In this document: positions 6,630-14,651 of the stretch, piece by piece | How positions within the stretch are numbered: position 1 is the stretch's first letter | Layout of the letters: every line of letters begins with the position of its first letter | Source of the DNA: CAWDPQ01 sp049642465 | GTDB taxonomy: Bacteria > Acidobacteriota > Vicinamibacteria > Vicinamibacterales > 2-12-FULL-66-21 | Assembly (NCBI GenBank): GCA_049642465.1 | Contig: JBAROV010000030.1 | Coordinates: forward strand, 1-15,555 | DNA length: 15,555 nucleotides | Direction of reading: 5' to 3' | Translations under genes and position numbers: made by a program | Notes under the pieces: generated by a model | What the model saw: the letters and a program-made list of their open reading frames with translations, nothing else | Told to the model about the DNA's origin: nothing | The model's database searches: none

Positions 6630-8173
6630 CAACGTTCCTCGTGGCTCCGGGGATTCCGAGCGGGTGCCGCGGCGCGATTTCCCGCGCGCGAGTCGCGAAA
6701 CGCCACCACGCTGTCCACCAGTGCCAGGACGAGGTTGTTCTGGAACGCGTCGGACGCGAGCAGCTTTTCCTGCTCGGGGTTGGTGATGAATCCCATCTCA
6801 ATGAGGACCGCCGGCATATTCGCCCCAACGAGCACACGGAAGGGGGCCTGCTGGATGGCGCGGGGACTCATCGGCACGCGCGAGCGAAGGCTTCCCTCGA
6901 CCGTTCGCGCCAGCGCTGCCGACTGTTCTATGTAGCGCGCCTGCGCCATCTCCCAGAGGATCACTTCGATCTCGCGCGAACCGCCGCCAAAGACCGGGAG
7001 TGCCTCCCCTTCGCCTTGCGCCACGCGCTGGGCCTCATCGCCGTAATCATCGAGGCTCAGATAAAACACCTCCGCGCCAGCGGCCGACGGTCGCACGGAC
7101 GCATTCGCGTGCAAGCTCAGAAACAAATCCGCCTTGTTGTTGTTGGCCACTGCAGCCCGCTCGTCGAGGCCAACTGCCTCATCGCGTTCTCTCGTGAGGA
7201 TCACTCGCAGCCCGAGTCGTGCCTCGAGCGCGGACTTCAACCGCCGCGCCACGCTCAGCGTGATGTCTTTTTCAAGCGTGCCTTCGGGACCTTTCGCGCC
7301 TTCCTCCGATCCGCCATGCCCCGCGTCGATCACGATCGTCCTGAGGCCGCCTGCCGGCGCGAGGTCCAGGAGCGGTGGGGGGTCGAGAGGCGCCGCTGGC
7401 GTTGGTGTCGGCGTCTCGGTTGTCGTGGCCAGCACTTCGATCAGCACGCGCCCGCTGCCGCGATCGCCGGGCACGTCCGACGTCCTGAAGGAGGAAAACT
7501 TCGCGCCGAGGTCGACGATGATGGCAGAAGGTTGGTCGGACGGACGGACGCCTTGAATCATGTCCGGCACTGGCGAGGTGGGCAATGTCGCGTCGAGTCC
7601 ATCTGCCTCGAATCGAACGATGATGCGGTTACCTTCTTGAGAAACGGTGTGGGAGGTGGCTGGCGCGACTTCGAGCGTTAGGCGTGCGAGTGCGCCAAGT
7701 GCCTCGATCCGACCCGCCAGCCGCGGCACACGAATCTCTCCCATCAGGAGCAGGCGCGACGCCTTCCGAAGCTCGAGCCGCGTGCCCAACGCTTCGGCGA
7801 GCGCCCGTGGAACGAAGTCAATGGGCACAAACCACGAGCGACCGTCGCGGGCAGGAGGCGCGGGCAGCGACACAAGCCGTCCGCCGATCGAGGCGAGGCC
7901 TTGCGCCGGCGACAACACGATCGTCTGGGTCTTGGTCGAGACCGTGATGCCGCCCGCGGCCGTGTCCTCACGCACCGCAAGCTCGAACAGCTTCGCGAGG
8001 TCGTCCAGGGCGAACATTTCCTGGCCGTTGATGACGCGAGCCGGCAGTTGCCGCCGCGCGTCGCGGGATAACACGGTATAGGGGGCGGGCGTCGGCCCCT
8101 GCGCGCCCGAAGGAACGGCAAGTGCCGCGACCGCGACGGTTAACACCAGTGCCACCGCACGCATTTGGGTCAA
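6629..8173 (-). CDS. N-acetylmuramoyl-L-alanine amidase (AMIN + Amidase_3)
   Basis: A 514-residue exported, zinc-dependent amidase that cleaves the bond between N-acetylmuramic acid and the stem peptide and is used in daughter-cell separation. Order: signal peptide 1-25 (ending SGAQG), copper-amine-oxidase-like N-terminal domain about 35-145, AMIN targeting domain about 155-248, Thr/Pro-rich linker 250-270, and Amidase_3 catalytic domain about 277-495. Zinc ligands appear as His286 (VIDAGHGG), Glu301 (LEKDITL) and His355 (SLHAN); the catalytic Glu459 lies in MPAVLIEMGFITN. All are intact. An insertion between the third ligand and the last motif (about 375-440) matches the regulatory helix of division amidases that are activated by LytM factors. 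The start may be TTG (8173) or ATG (8164); neither has a clear ribosome binding site. First gene of the leftward operon. Confidence 0.96.
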   Translation of the reverse strand: MTQMRAVALVLTVAVAALAVPSGAQGPTPAPYTVLSRDARRQLPARVINGQEMFALDDLAKLFELAVREDTAAGGITVSTKTQTIVLSPAQGLASIGGRLVSLPAPPARDGRSWFVPIDFVPRALAEALGTRLELRKASRLLLMGEIRVPRLAGRIEALGALARLTLEVAPATSHTVSQEGNRIIVRFEADGLDATLPTSPVPDMIQGVRPSDQPSAIIVDLGAKFSSFRTSDVPGDRGSGRVLIEVLATTTETPTPTPAAPLDPPPLLDLAPAGGLRTIVIDAGHGGSEEGAKGPEGTLEKDITLSVARRLKSALEARLGLRVILTRERDEAVGLDERAAVANNNKADLFLSLHANASVRPSAAGAEVFYLSLDDYGDEAQRVAQGEGEALPVFGGGSREIEVILWEMAQARYIEQSAALARTVEGSLRSRVPMSPRAIQQAPFRVLVGANMPAVLIEMGFITNPEQEKLLASDAFQNNLVLALVDSVVAFRDSRAGNRAAAPARNPRSHEER

Positions 8174-8200
8174 GAGTCAATGATAGCCGGGGAACGGGGC

Positions 8201-8230
8201 TCGGGGCTCGGGAGGTCGGGGCTCGGGAGG
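8201..8230. repeat. 15-bp perfect tandem duplication
   Basis: TCGGGGCTCGGGAGG occurs twice in a row (8201-8215 and 8216-8230), with a partial further unit just before it (CGGGGC at 8195-8200). It lies between the amidase start and the palindromic repeat pair, and upstream of the leftward operon. Such short GC-rich tandems arise by slippage. No function is visible. Confidence 0.9.
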
Positions 8231-8231
8231 T

Positions 8232-8263
8232 CAGCCTTCGCCTGCATTCAGGAGCGAAGGCTG
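8232..8263. repeat. Palindromic intergenic repeat, copy 1
   Basis: A 32-base unit with perfect 10-base arms, CAGCCTTCGC and GCGAAGGCTG, around a 12-base centre containing CTGCATTCAGG. The centre can pair further (CCTG with CAGG), leaving a CATT loop. An almost identical second copy lies 93 bases to the right. The DNA between them holds another inverted pair (GCCGTAGC, GCTACGGC), so the two copies and the spacer look like one composite REP/BIME-like element. Confidence 0.88.
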
Positions 8264-8324
8264 GCTTGCCAGCCGTAGCTCGTCGCTGACTGCGTCGGCC
8301 CCCCTTCGCCAAGGCTACGGCGGG

Positions 8325-8356
8325 CAGCCTTCGCCTGCATTCATGAGCGAAGGCTG
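8325..8356. repeat. Palindromic intergenic repeat, copy 2, at the tmRNA 3' end
   Basis: The same arms as copy 1 (CAGCCTTCGC and GCGAAGGCTG), with one base change in the centre (TTCATGA instead of TTCAGGA). The element touches the tmRNA: its last two bases are the discriminator base and the first acceptor base pair of the ssrA gene. In the leftward transcript it would fold into a strong hairpin immediately after tmRNA and could act as a processing or termination signal, though no T run follows. Confidence 0.88.
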
Positions 8357-8706
8357 GAGGCGGCGGGATTCGCACCCGCGTCCGAAAATACATCCCCGCA
8401 GGAATCTACGATGCGTATCCGCTTCTAAAATCTCGCTTCCGGCGTCAAGAAGCAGCGAAGAATCGCCCGAAACCAGCCCCGGAAATCTCGTCACCGGCGT
8501 CCGCGACCACGCGCCGGCAACCAGCCTGCTTAAATGACATCCAGTCCCGGCCCACAGGCTGACCGGGGTGGACGCTCACAGCGGTTTAGGCTGCGAGAGC
8601 GAGCTGCGTATCCGCAGTTATGGTTGTTTCCATCTGATTAACGAGGGTGATGGTCCTCGGCACGCATCCTGCGAAACCGTATCTCCGTCGAATCTAGGTC
8701 GCCCCC
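8355..8706 (-). ncRNA. ssrA: Transfer-messenger RNA (tmRNA)
   Basis: A complete one-piece tmRNA of about 352 nt that rescues stalled ribosomes with SmpB. The 5' end GGGGGCG pairs with CGCCUCC at the 3' end (8356-8362) to form the seven-base acceptor stem. The conserved 5' segment UAGAUUCGACGG follows, and the T-arm GCGGG-UGCGAAU-CCCGC sits at 8363-8379. The tag reading frame starts at the GCG resume codon (8613-8615) and ends at UAA (8586-8588), giving ADTQLALAA after the tmRNA-borne alanine; the LALAA end fits the protease-recognition rule. CCA is not encoded: the discriminator A is followed by GCC. The T-loop has G at the position usually pseudouridine. Promoter and palindromic repeat are listed separately. 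Confidence 0.97.
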
Positions 8707-8715
8707 CAACGCTCC

Positions 8716-8744
8716 ATTGTAGGGCAGCCGAGTGCTGCCGTCAA
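8716..8744 (-). promoter_or_regulatory. Sigma-70-type promoter of ssrA
   Basis: On the minus strand TTGACG (8739-8744) and TACAAT (8716-8721) are separated by exactly 17 bases, a near-consensus vegetative promoter. Transcription would begin at about 8709, a few bases ahead of the mature tmRNA 5' end at 8706, leaving a short leader for RNase P to remove. Confidence 0.85.
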
Positions 8745-8781
8745 GTTGCTGGAGCGATTGAAGTTGCGCGGATTTACACGC

Positions 8782-8810
8782 TTGACTAGATTGATCCCGG
8801 CTCCCATAAT
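8782..8810 (+). promoter_or_regulatory. Sigma-70-type promoter, predicted leaderless or near-leaderless mRNA
   Basis: TTGACT (8782-8787) and CATAAT (8805-8810) are 17 bases apart on the plus strand. The expected start of transcription is about 8816-8818, only two to four bases before the ATG at 8820. It lies back to back with the ssrA promoter, with 37 bases between the two -35 boxes, so the two may compete or share a regulator. Confidence 0.8.
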
Positions 8811-8819
8811 TGCAGGGCC

Positions 8820-10601
8820 ATGCCTCAAGAACAACTTCGTCAGATCGTAGACACTCTGCGTGCGCGTATGCAGCAGGAACTCGAGGCACAGCTGGCCTCT
8901 CTGAGCGAACAACAGGAACTTGCGCTCGAGACGGCTTGTCGCGCCGCGGCGTCGGAGGCAGACGAGCGCTGGGCGGCGAAGACGGACAGCCTCCGTACGG
9001 AGTGGGTGGCACGTCTCGAATCGGAAGTTGCCGGAGCCCGTGCCGAAGCCGAGCGACGGTTCCTGGCCGAATCGGCGCGAGTGCGTGCAGAGGCCGACCA
9101 GGCAACGGCCCGGGTGCGTGCCGAGGCTGAACAGGCGGCGGCTGAAATGGTTGCCCGCGTTCGGGCCGAGGCCGAACAAGCCACCACTCAAGCGATTGCG
9201 AAGCTCCGTGGTGAGGCCGAACAGGCTGCCGCCATGGCGGCGGTACGCGTCCGCGAAGAAGCCGACCAGGAACTTGAAACCGAACGTCAGCGCAGCCTCG
9301 CGGTGCTCGATGGCGAGCGCGAACGATGGTCGGCCGATCTGGATGCGGAGCGCCAGCGAGCCGCGGCGATGCTGGATGCGGAGCGTCAACGCCTTGATGT
9401 CGAGCGCCAGGCGGAGCGGCAACGGATGGAAGCGGACCGGGTGGCGGAGCGTCAACGGTTCGACGCCGAACGGCAACAATTCCGTAGCGAACGCCAGCGC
9501 TTCGAAGCCGAGCGGCAACAGTTTGCCGTCGAGCGAGAGCGCTTTCAGTCCACGGGTCAGGACGGGCACGCCGCCCTCCAGCGCGCCGAACAGCTCGATG
9601 CGGACTTACGGCGACTGGAATCCGAACTCACCGCCGAGCGTCAGCAGTTGCACCAGGTCAACGAGGCGCTGCAGCACGCCAATGCTTCCCTGCTGCGAGT
9701 GCAACAGGCCCTTGAAGAAGAGCGTCAGGCGCATGCGGCCGAGCGGCTCGCTCGCGCAGAAGCGGACGCTGCAGTCGTTCAACCGAGCGCAGCGAGCGTT
9801 ACCGAGGCGCGTGCGGCGGAGCGTGACTCGCAGCTGGCAATCGTCGAACGGCTCTCCGGCGCCATGCGTCGAATGGATGGCGCGGGGGCATTGACGGAGA
9901 TTTTGACGACCCTCGTCGAAGCTGCCGGCGAGGAAGCCCCTCGAGCGGCCTTGTTCATTGCAAACGGCGATCAAATGCAGGGGTTCAAGGCGCGTGGCTT
10001 TTCGAGCGACATCCGCCTCATCCGGATTGAAGGCGATCCATTGTTCGATGAAGCGTCTCGGCGGGCTGAGCCCGTCGCGACATTGCCGCAGGGAGAGTTC
10101 GCGGCGCCGCATTTTGCCTCACTGCCCCCGGATGGTGCCGCGCTCGCGGTCCCCATTTCCATGGGTGGCGAACCCGTCGCCATGTTGTATGCCGATGACG
10201 GGACCAACGCAGAGCGGACCAGCTCGCGCGCGTCGTGGCCTGAAGCCGTGCAGATCCTGACGAGCCACGCCGCCCTCTGTCTGGCGCATCTCACGGCGAC
10301 ACGTACCGCGCAGGCGATGCAACTCATGACGGGAGCACCTTCGTCTGACGAAGAAAGCAGCGCAAAGCGATACGCGCGGCTGCTCGTGTCGGAGATCAAG
10401 TTGTACAACGAGGCCGCGGTCCGTGCCGGGCGCGAGCAGCGCGACCTGATGACCAGGCTGCGACCGGAAATCGAACGCGCCCGGCAGCTCTACGAAGAGC
10501 GAGTGCCGGCCGGCGTCGGACAACATCATTCGTACTTCCAACAGGAACTGGTGCAGACGCTCGCCGAAGGCGACGCGGCACTGCTTGGCGAACCTGTGTG
10601 A
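8820..10601 (+). CDS. Long coiled-coil protein with GAF domain
   Basis: A 593-residue, probably cytoplasmic protein with no signal peptide or membrane helix. Residues 1 to about 330 are an almost continuous coiled coil: first Ala/Glu-rich repeats around RVRAEAEQA, then Arg/Gln-rich repeats such as AERQR and FEAERQQF. Residues about 336-493 look like a GAF domain (LAIVERLSGAMRRMD to ALCLAHLTA, with AALFIANGD and ALAVPISMGGEPVAMLYADD). The last 80 residues (YARLLVSEIKLYNE, RLRPEIERARQLYEERVP, SYFQQELVQTLAEGD) form a conserved C-terminal module I recall beside GAF domains in Acidobacteria but cannot name. The ATG has no ribosome binding site, which fits the leaderless promoter. The gene overlaps the transglycosylase by GTGA. 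A sensor or scaffold role is inferred; the ligand is unknown. Confidence 0.9.
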   Translation: MPQEQLRQIVDTLRARMQQELEAQLASLSEQQELALETACRAAASEADERWAAKTDSLRTEWVARLESEVAGARAEAERRFLAESARVRAEADQATARVRAEAEQAAAEMVARVRAEAEQATTQAIAKLRGEAEQAAAMAAVRVREEADQELETERQRSLAVLDGERERWSADLDAERQRAAAMLDAERQRLDVERQAERQRMEADRVAERQRFDAERQQFRSERQRFEAERQQFAVERERFQSTGQDGHAALQRAEQLDADLRRLESELTAERQQLHQVNEALQHANASLLRVQQALEEERQAHAAERLARAEADAAVVQPSAASVTEARAAERDSQLAIVERLSGAMRRMDGAGALTEILTTLVEAAGEEAPRAALFIANGDQMQGFKARGFSSDIRLIRIEGDPLFDEASRRAEPVATLPQGEFAAPHFASLPPDGAALAVPISMGGEPVAMLYADDGTNAERTSSRASWPEAVQILTSHAALCLAHLTATRTAQAMQLMTGAPSSDEESSAKRYARLLVSEIKLYNEAAVRAGREQRDLMTRLRPEIERARQLYEERVPAGVGQHHSYFQQELVQTLAEGDAALLGEPV

Positions 10602-12841
10602 AAAGGGCCCTGTTCGCCTTCGCTCTCCTTTGCCTCGTGGGCCTCGCCGGCCAACCGATGGCTCGCGGCGACCTGGGCCCGCAGACGGCGCCCACCGCCG
10701 GTCGATCCGAATCGGATGCCGGTCAACTTCGCGCGACGGACCATCCCACCCTCTCCCGCGACGCCGCGGCGCTCTGGTTCGTTCCTTCCGAGAAGGAACG
10801 CAGTCGGCAGCCAGCCAGCTACGTCGCGCTGGCCGATGCGGCACAGAAGTACGCGGCCGGCGACTACAAGGACGCGTTGACACTGGCGAACCGGGTGACG
10901 CCGTCCGGACCGCTGAAGGACTACGCATCGCTCTATGCCGGCCTGTCGCTGCTTCGACTCCAACAGACGAGCGAGGCCCGCCGCATGCTGGATCCACTTC
11001 GTGAGAACGGGCACGGATACGCGGCAGTCGCGGCCTCACTGGGAAGCGCTGAGGCTTCCGAAGCCCTGGGCGACAATGCTGCCGCGATTGCGATTTACGA
11101 GCAGCTTTCCGAGAACAAGGCGGCACTCAGTGACGACCTGCTGTTGCGGCTCGGCCGGGCGGCGCTTGCGGCGGGCGATCGAAAGAAGGCCGCCGATGCA
11201 TTCACCCGGGTCTATTACGAGTTTCCGCTCAGCGACAATGCGGCGACGGCCGCGGAACAGCTCGAGACACTGCAGGATCAAGGCAACCGAACCAATTACA
11301 AGCTCGAACTCGGCCGGGCGTCGATCCTGTTTGGCGCCAGGCGCTACGCCGACGCCCGCGCGGCATATCAGAACCTCCTGGCGCAGGCGAGCGGCGACGA
11401 TCGCGAGCTGACCGATCTCCGGATTGCGGAATGTGACTTCTTTCTCGAGCGGCACGAGGCGGCTCGCGAGGCGCTCAAGCCGTATCTCGACGAAGCGTCG
11501 CGAAAGGCGGAGGCGCGGTTCTTCTATCTCTCGACGTTCCGTGAACTGGGACAGCACGAGCAGTATGTGACGCTCACACGCGCGCTGGTCAGCGATTTTC
11601 CCGACAGCACATGGTCAGAAGAGGCGCTGAACAATCTCGGCACGCACTACATCCTCAACAATGAGGACGAACTGGCGGCCCAGGTCTTTGCGGAGCTGTA
11701 TCAGAAGTTCCCCAGGGGATCGCGCGCGGAGCGTGCCGCGTGGAAGGCCGGCTGGTGGAGCTACAAGAACGCGGACTACGCGAATACCGTCAGCGTGTTC
11801 GAAAACGCGGCAGCCGCATTTCCGCGTTCGGACTATCGGCCCTCGTTCTTGTACTGGGCAGCCCGTGCCCATGCCAAGCTCGGTCACGGAGACGAGGCGT
11901 CGGCGCGTCTTCGGCTCGTGCATGCCGACTACGCCAACTCGTATTACGGGCGTCTTGCGGCACAGCATCTTGGTCGACGCGGAGATCCGATTGGGATGGA
12001 TCGACCGGTTTCCGCTTCACGTCAGCCGGTTTCCAGTACTGCGCCTCGCCCTCCGACCGAATCGCGTATCCGCGCGCTGCTCGCGGCAGGTTTGTACGAT
12101 GATGCGCTGAACGAGCTGAGGTACGCGCAGCGCACGTGGGGGGGGAGCCCGGAGCTCGACGCCACGATCGCGTGGACGTACCACCAGAAAGGTGAACTCC
12201 GACGAGCCATCACGGTGATGCGTCGCGTCTATCCCCAGTTCCTGACCTCGGGCGGCCAGGAGCTTCCCGTGGAAATCCTGCAGGTCATCTTTCCGCTGAC
12301 CTATTGGAATTCCATCCGCAAGCACTCGGTCGCGCGTGGATTGGATCCCTATCTCGTGGCGGCGCTCATCGCCCAAGAGTCCACCTTCGATCCGAAAGCT
12401 CGCTCCTCTGCGAACGCCTGGGGGTTGATGCAGATCGTTCCATCGACGGGACGGCGGCTCGCCCGCGCGCTGAAAATTCGCCGTTTCACGACGGCAACAT
12501 TGACCGAGCCCGATACGAACATCCGGATGGGGACGCTGCATTTCTCGCAGCTCGTCCGTCAGTACGGCGGCGCGCACTACGCCCTGGCGAGTTACAACGC
12601 CGGTGAAACGCGGGTTCTGCGATGGAAGGCCGAACGTCCGGGTCTGGACGAGGACGAGTTCATTGACGACATCCCCTTCCCGGAAACGCAGAATTACGTG
12701 AAGCGTATTCTCGGCACGGCCGAAGATTACCGGCGGTTGTATGGCGAAGGGGGAGGAAGACCGATTCCAGTCGCCGGTCAGGTGACGACCCCCTCGCGTA
12801 CCGCCCCACCCGCCAAAAAGAAGCCAGCTCGCAAACGCTGA
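10598..12841 (+). CDS. Soluble lytic transglycosylase (Slt70-like)
   Basis: A 747-residue exported enzyme that cuts peptidoglycan between MurNAc and GlcNAc, leaving 1,6-anhydro ends. GTG start inside the previous stop (GTGA); no ribosome binding site, so translation is probably coupled. Residues 1-23 are a signal peptide (KRALFAFALLCLVGLAG). Residues about 75-560 are TPR-like helical repeats forming the superhelical ring of this family (for example AALAAGDRKKAADAFTRVY and AAWKAGWWSYKNADYANTV). The SLT catalytic domain spans about 575-715, with Glu594 as general acid in IAQESTFDPKARS, then GLMQIVPSTGR, and ALASYNAGETRV as the substrate cleft. The C-terminus is a short Lys/Pro/Arg tail (PPAKKKPARKR). 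The length is near E. coli Slt70 plus extra repeats. All key residues are intact. Confidence 0.95.
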   Translation: MKRALFAFALLCLVGLAGQPMARGDLGPQTAPTAGRSESDAGQLRATDHPTLSRDAAALWFVPSEKERSRQPASYVALADAAQKYAAGDYKDALTLANRVTPSGPLKDYASLYAGLSLLRLQQTSEARRMLDPLRENGHGYAAVAASLGSAEASEALGDNAAAIAIYEQLSENKAALSDDLLLRLGRAALAAGDRKKAADAFTRVYYEFPLSDNAATAAEQLETLQDQGNRTNYKLELGRASILFGARRYADARAAYQNLLAQASGDDRELTDLRIAECDFFLERHEAAREALKPYLDEASRKAEARFFYLSTFRELGQHEQYVTLTRALVSDFPDSTWSEEALNNLGTHYILNNEDELAAQVFAELYQKFPRGSRAERAAWKAGWWSYKNADYANTVSVFENAAAAFPRSDYRPSFLYWAARAHAKLGHGDEASARLRLVHADYANSYYGRLAAQHLGRRGDPIGMDRPVSASRQPVSSTAPRPPTESRIRALLAAGLYDDALNELRYAQRTWGGSPELDATIAWTYHQKGELRRAITVMRRVYPQFLTSGGQELPVEILQVIFPLTYWNSIRKHSVARGLDPYLVAALIAQESTFDPKARSSANAWGLMQIVPSTGRRLARALKIRRFTTATLTEPDTNIRMGTLHFSQLVRQYGGAHYALASYNAGETRVLRWKAERPGLDEDEFIDDIPFPETQNYVKRILGTAEDYRRLYGEGGGRPIPVAGQVTTPSRTAPPAKKKPARKR

Positions 12842-12853
12842 CGCCTCTCTCGC

Positions 12854-14545
12854 TCACGGATAGAACACCACTTCGTACAACGTCATCGCTGGATCGGACG
12901 CCAACGGCCTCAGGTATTGCGCGTAGGGCCGAAGCCTTTCCTCGATTTCCGTCCGCCGGCTGCCCAACAAATCCCAATGGACGGCGATGTAGCGTACTCG
13001 CCGCCGCTTCAGCACGTTGAAGCCTTGGTCCGAGGGAAACGAATCGAGCACGAGGGCTGCCTCACGGAAATCGGACGGGATGTGGTCGCTGTATCCATTG
13101 ACCAGCGGGAACCAGTGGAACGTCGAGAAGAGCATGTAACGCGTGTGCAGGTGAAAAGCCATGCGCTCGCCATAAAACGGAAACTCAGCGACCGGGCCTG
13201 GTGGAAGTTGCGCGAGCATGGCGTACGGCTTGGGCAGGGCAGGGGCTGGTTCCCAATGAAACGGGACCTGATTGAGATCGATGAATGCGAGGCCAAGCAG
13301 CGTGGCTGTGATCAACATCCGACCGCGGCGCAGACCGACGATCACCTGTCGGGCGCCGAATGCGGCAAAGATCGCGATCGACACCATGATGACCGGTCCG
13401 AACCGCGAAGGCGCACGGAGGAACGAAAAGGGAGGAATGGCGTAGTAGAGCACCGAGTACAGACCCGCCGACGGTCCGAAAGATGCCCAGAGGGCCAGCA
13501 CGCCGATGGATCCAAACAGCAGCAGCGTCTCACGCGCGTTCGGACGATTGCCAGGGTGCAATCGCGCCTCGCGCAGGATCGAGACGATGCCGATCGGCGC
13601 GAGGAGGAGGGCGAGGAACCCAGGAAAAAGTACTTCGATGAAACGGGGCCAACCGCTGATCGCCGACAGGAGCCAACGATGCGCGCGTGCGCCTGATGCA
13701 AGGTAACTCGTCAGGTTGGCAGAGTAGGTGACGCTGTCCTGAAGTTGCCGGCGGAATCCTCCCTCCTGTAGTTCAATGAACGGCAGGAAGAAGGGGAGCA
13801 CCAGAAGAATCGAAACCACCGCCGCCGTGGCCACTGAAATCCAGTACGAACCGTCACGGATACGCTTTCTCGTGACGGCAAAAAAAACGGCCGAGTAGCC
13901 AACCATGAGGCCCGCAAAGATGCCGTAGTAGGCGCACGCGAGCGCCTGCACTCCGAGCGCGACTCCGAGCGCGACACCGCGGGACAGCGACGAATCGTCG
14001 GCGATTCGATACATCAGCAGCATCGCGACGGGAATCCCGCCACCCATCAGCAGCTGAATGTGCGGCGTATGCGCGAAGAAGTACGGGCAGAACGCGTAGA
14101 GGACGGCGGCCACGAATGCCGCCGCGGCATTGCCGGTCAGACGCCTTGCCAGCAGCCACGCACCGATGGCCGATGTCGAGAAGGCAAAGAAGAGCGCAAT
14201 GTTGTGTGCGACATACGGGTTCTTCGTCGCCGCCCATCCCGGTACGGCGACGAGCCCGCCGACCAGATTGATTTCGGAATAGGTCAGCGTCTTGGAATGC
14301 GGATGAAAGATGTTCGCGTCGAGCAGGTGAAGCGGATCGGTCGTCAACGCATGCGCGACCCAGGCCACGTTCCAGATGGCATACGGGCCATCACCGGGTG
14401 CCGTGCGGCCAAGGCGATCGAAGCCGAGCACGAGGGGCCACGTGAAGACGACGGTGACTGCAAGAGCTGCAGCACAGGCGAGCGCGACAGACCGAGTGTC
14501 GCGTCTGATGGAGTCCGACTCTGCGTCCATGTAGAATGCGGTCAT
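12854..14545 (-). CDS. GT-C-type multi-pass membrane protein, putative glycosyltransferase
   Basis: A 563-residue inner-membrane protein with about 11-13 predicted helices, the first at about residues 18-38 (VALACAAALAVTVVFTWPLVL). The first external loop carries TAPGDGPYAIWNVAWVAHAL, then LDANIFHPHSKTLTYSE, an arrangement with acidic and His residues typical of GT-C sugar transferases that use polyprenyl-phosphate sugars. A soluble C-terminal part of about 120 residues follows (PPGPVAEFPFYGE; RVRYIAVHWD). The substrate is unknown. ATG at 14545 is chosen: AGGAG lies 14 bases upstream, and the ATG at 14530 is an alternative. The frame stays open to 15061, but that stretch lies antisense to the next gene and is rich in Ala, Pro and Arg, so it is not coding. 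It converges on the transglycosylase with 12 bases between stops. Confidence 0.85.
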   Translation of the reverse strand: MTAFYMDAESDSIRRDTRSVALACAAALAVTVVFTWPLVLGFDRLGRTAPGDGPYAIWNVAWVAHALTTDPLHLLDANIFHPHSKTLTYSEINLVGGLVAVPGWAATKNPYVAHNIALFFAFSTSAIGAWLLARRLTGNAAAAFVAAVLYAFCPYFFAHTPHIQLLMGGGIPVAMLLMYRIADDSSLSRGVALGVALGVQALACAYYGIFAGLMVGYSAVFFAVTRKRIRDGSYWISVATAAVVSILLVLPFFLPFIELQEGGFRRQLQDSVTYSANLTSYLASGARAHRWLLSAISGWPRFIEVLFPGFLALLLAPIGIVSILREARLHPGNRPNARETLLLFGSIGVLALWASFGPSAGLYSVLYYAIPPFSFLRAPSRFGPVIMVSIAIFAAFGARQVIVGLRRGRMLITATLLGLAFIDLNQVPFHWEPAPALPKPYAMLAQLPPGPVAEFPFYGERMAFHLHTRYMLFSTFHWFPLVNGYSDHIPSDFREAALVLDSFPSDQGFNVLKRRRVRYIAVHWDLLGSRRTEIEERLRPYAQYLRPLASDPAMTLYEVVFYP

Positions 14546-14651
14546 TCTAAGCCAGCGCACTCCTGACAACGGTTCCTCGTCTTCGACCGGCGCTCGACGG
14601 CCGCGCGGAAGACCAGGCGTCGCGGAAGGTGTTCTTGCTCTCTGCGCCGGT

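Noticed and set aside
8174..8190. Promoter for the amidase operon with TATCAT as -10 (8180-8185, minus strand)
   Set aside because: No matching -35 at 16-18 bases, and it would place the transcript start on the TTG itself; too weak to list.
8638..9569. Two minus-strand open frames of 155 and 291 residues
   Set aside because: They are antisense to the coiled-coil gene and run into the tmRNA; their repeats are only the mirror of the Glu/Arg/Gln-rich coding DNA.
10119..11126. 335-residue minus-strand open frame
   Set aside because: It is antisense to the end of the GAF gene and the start of the transglycosylase, and rich in Arg/Pro/Ser as expected from GC-rich shadow frames.
12842..12853. Bidirectional terminator between the convergent stops
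   Set aside because: Only 12 bases separate the stops and they hold no hairpin or T run.
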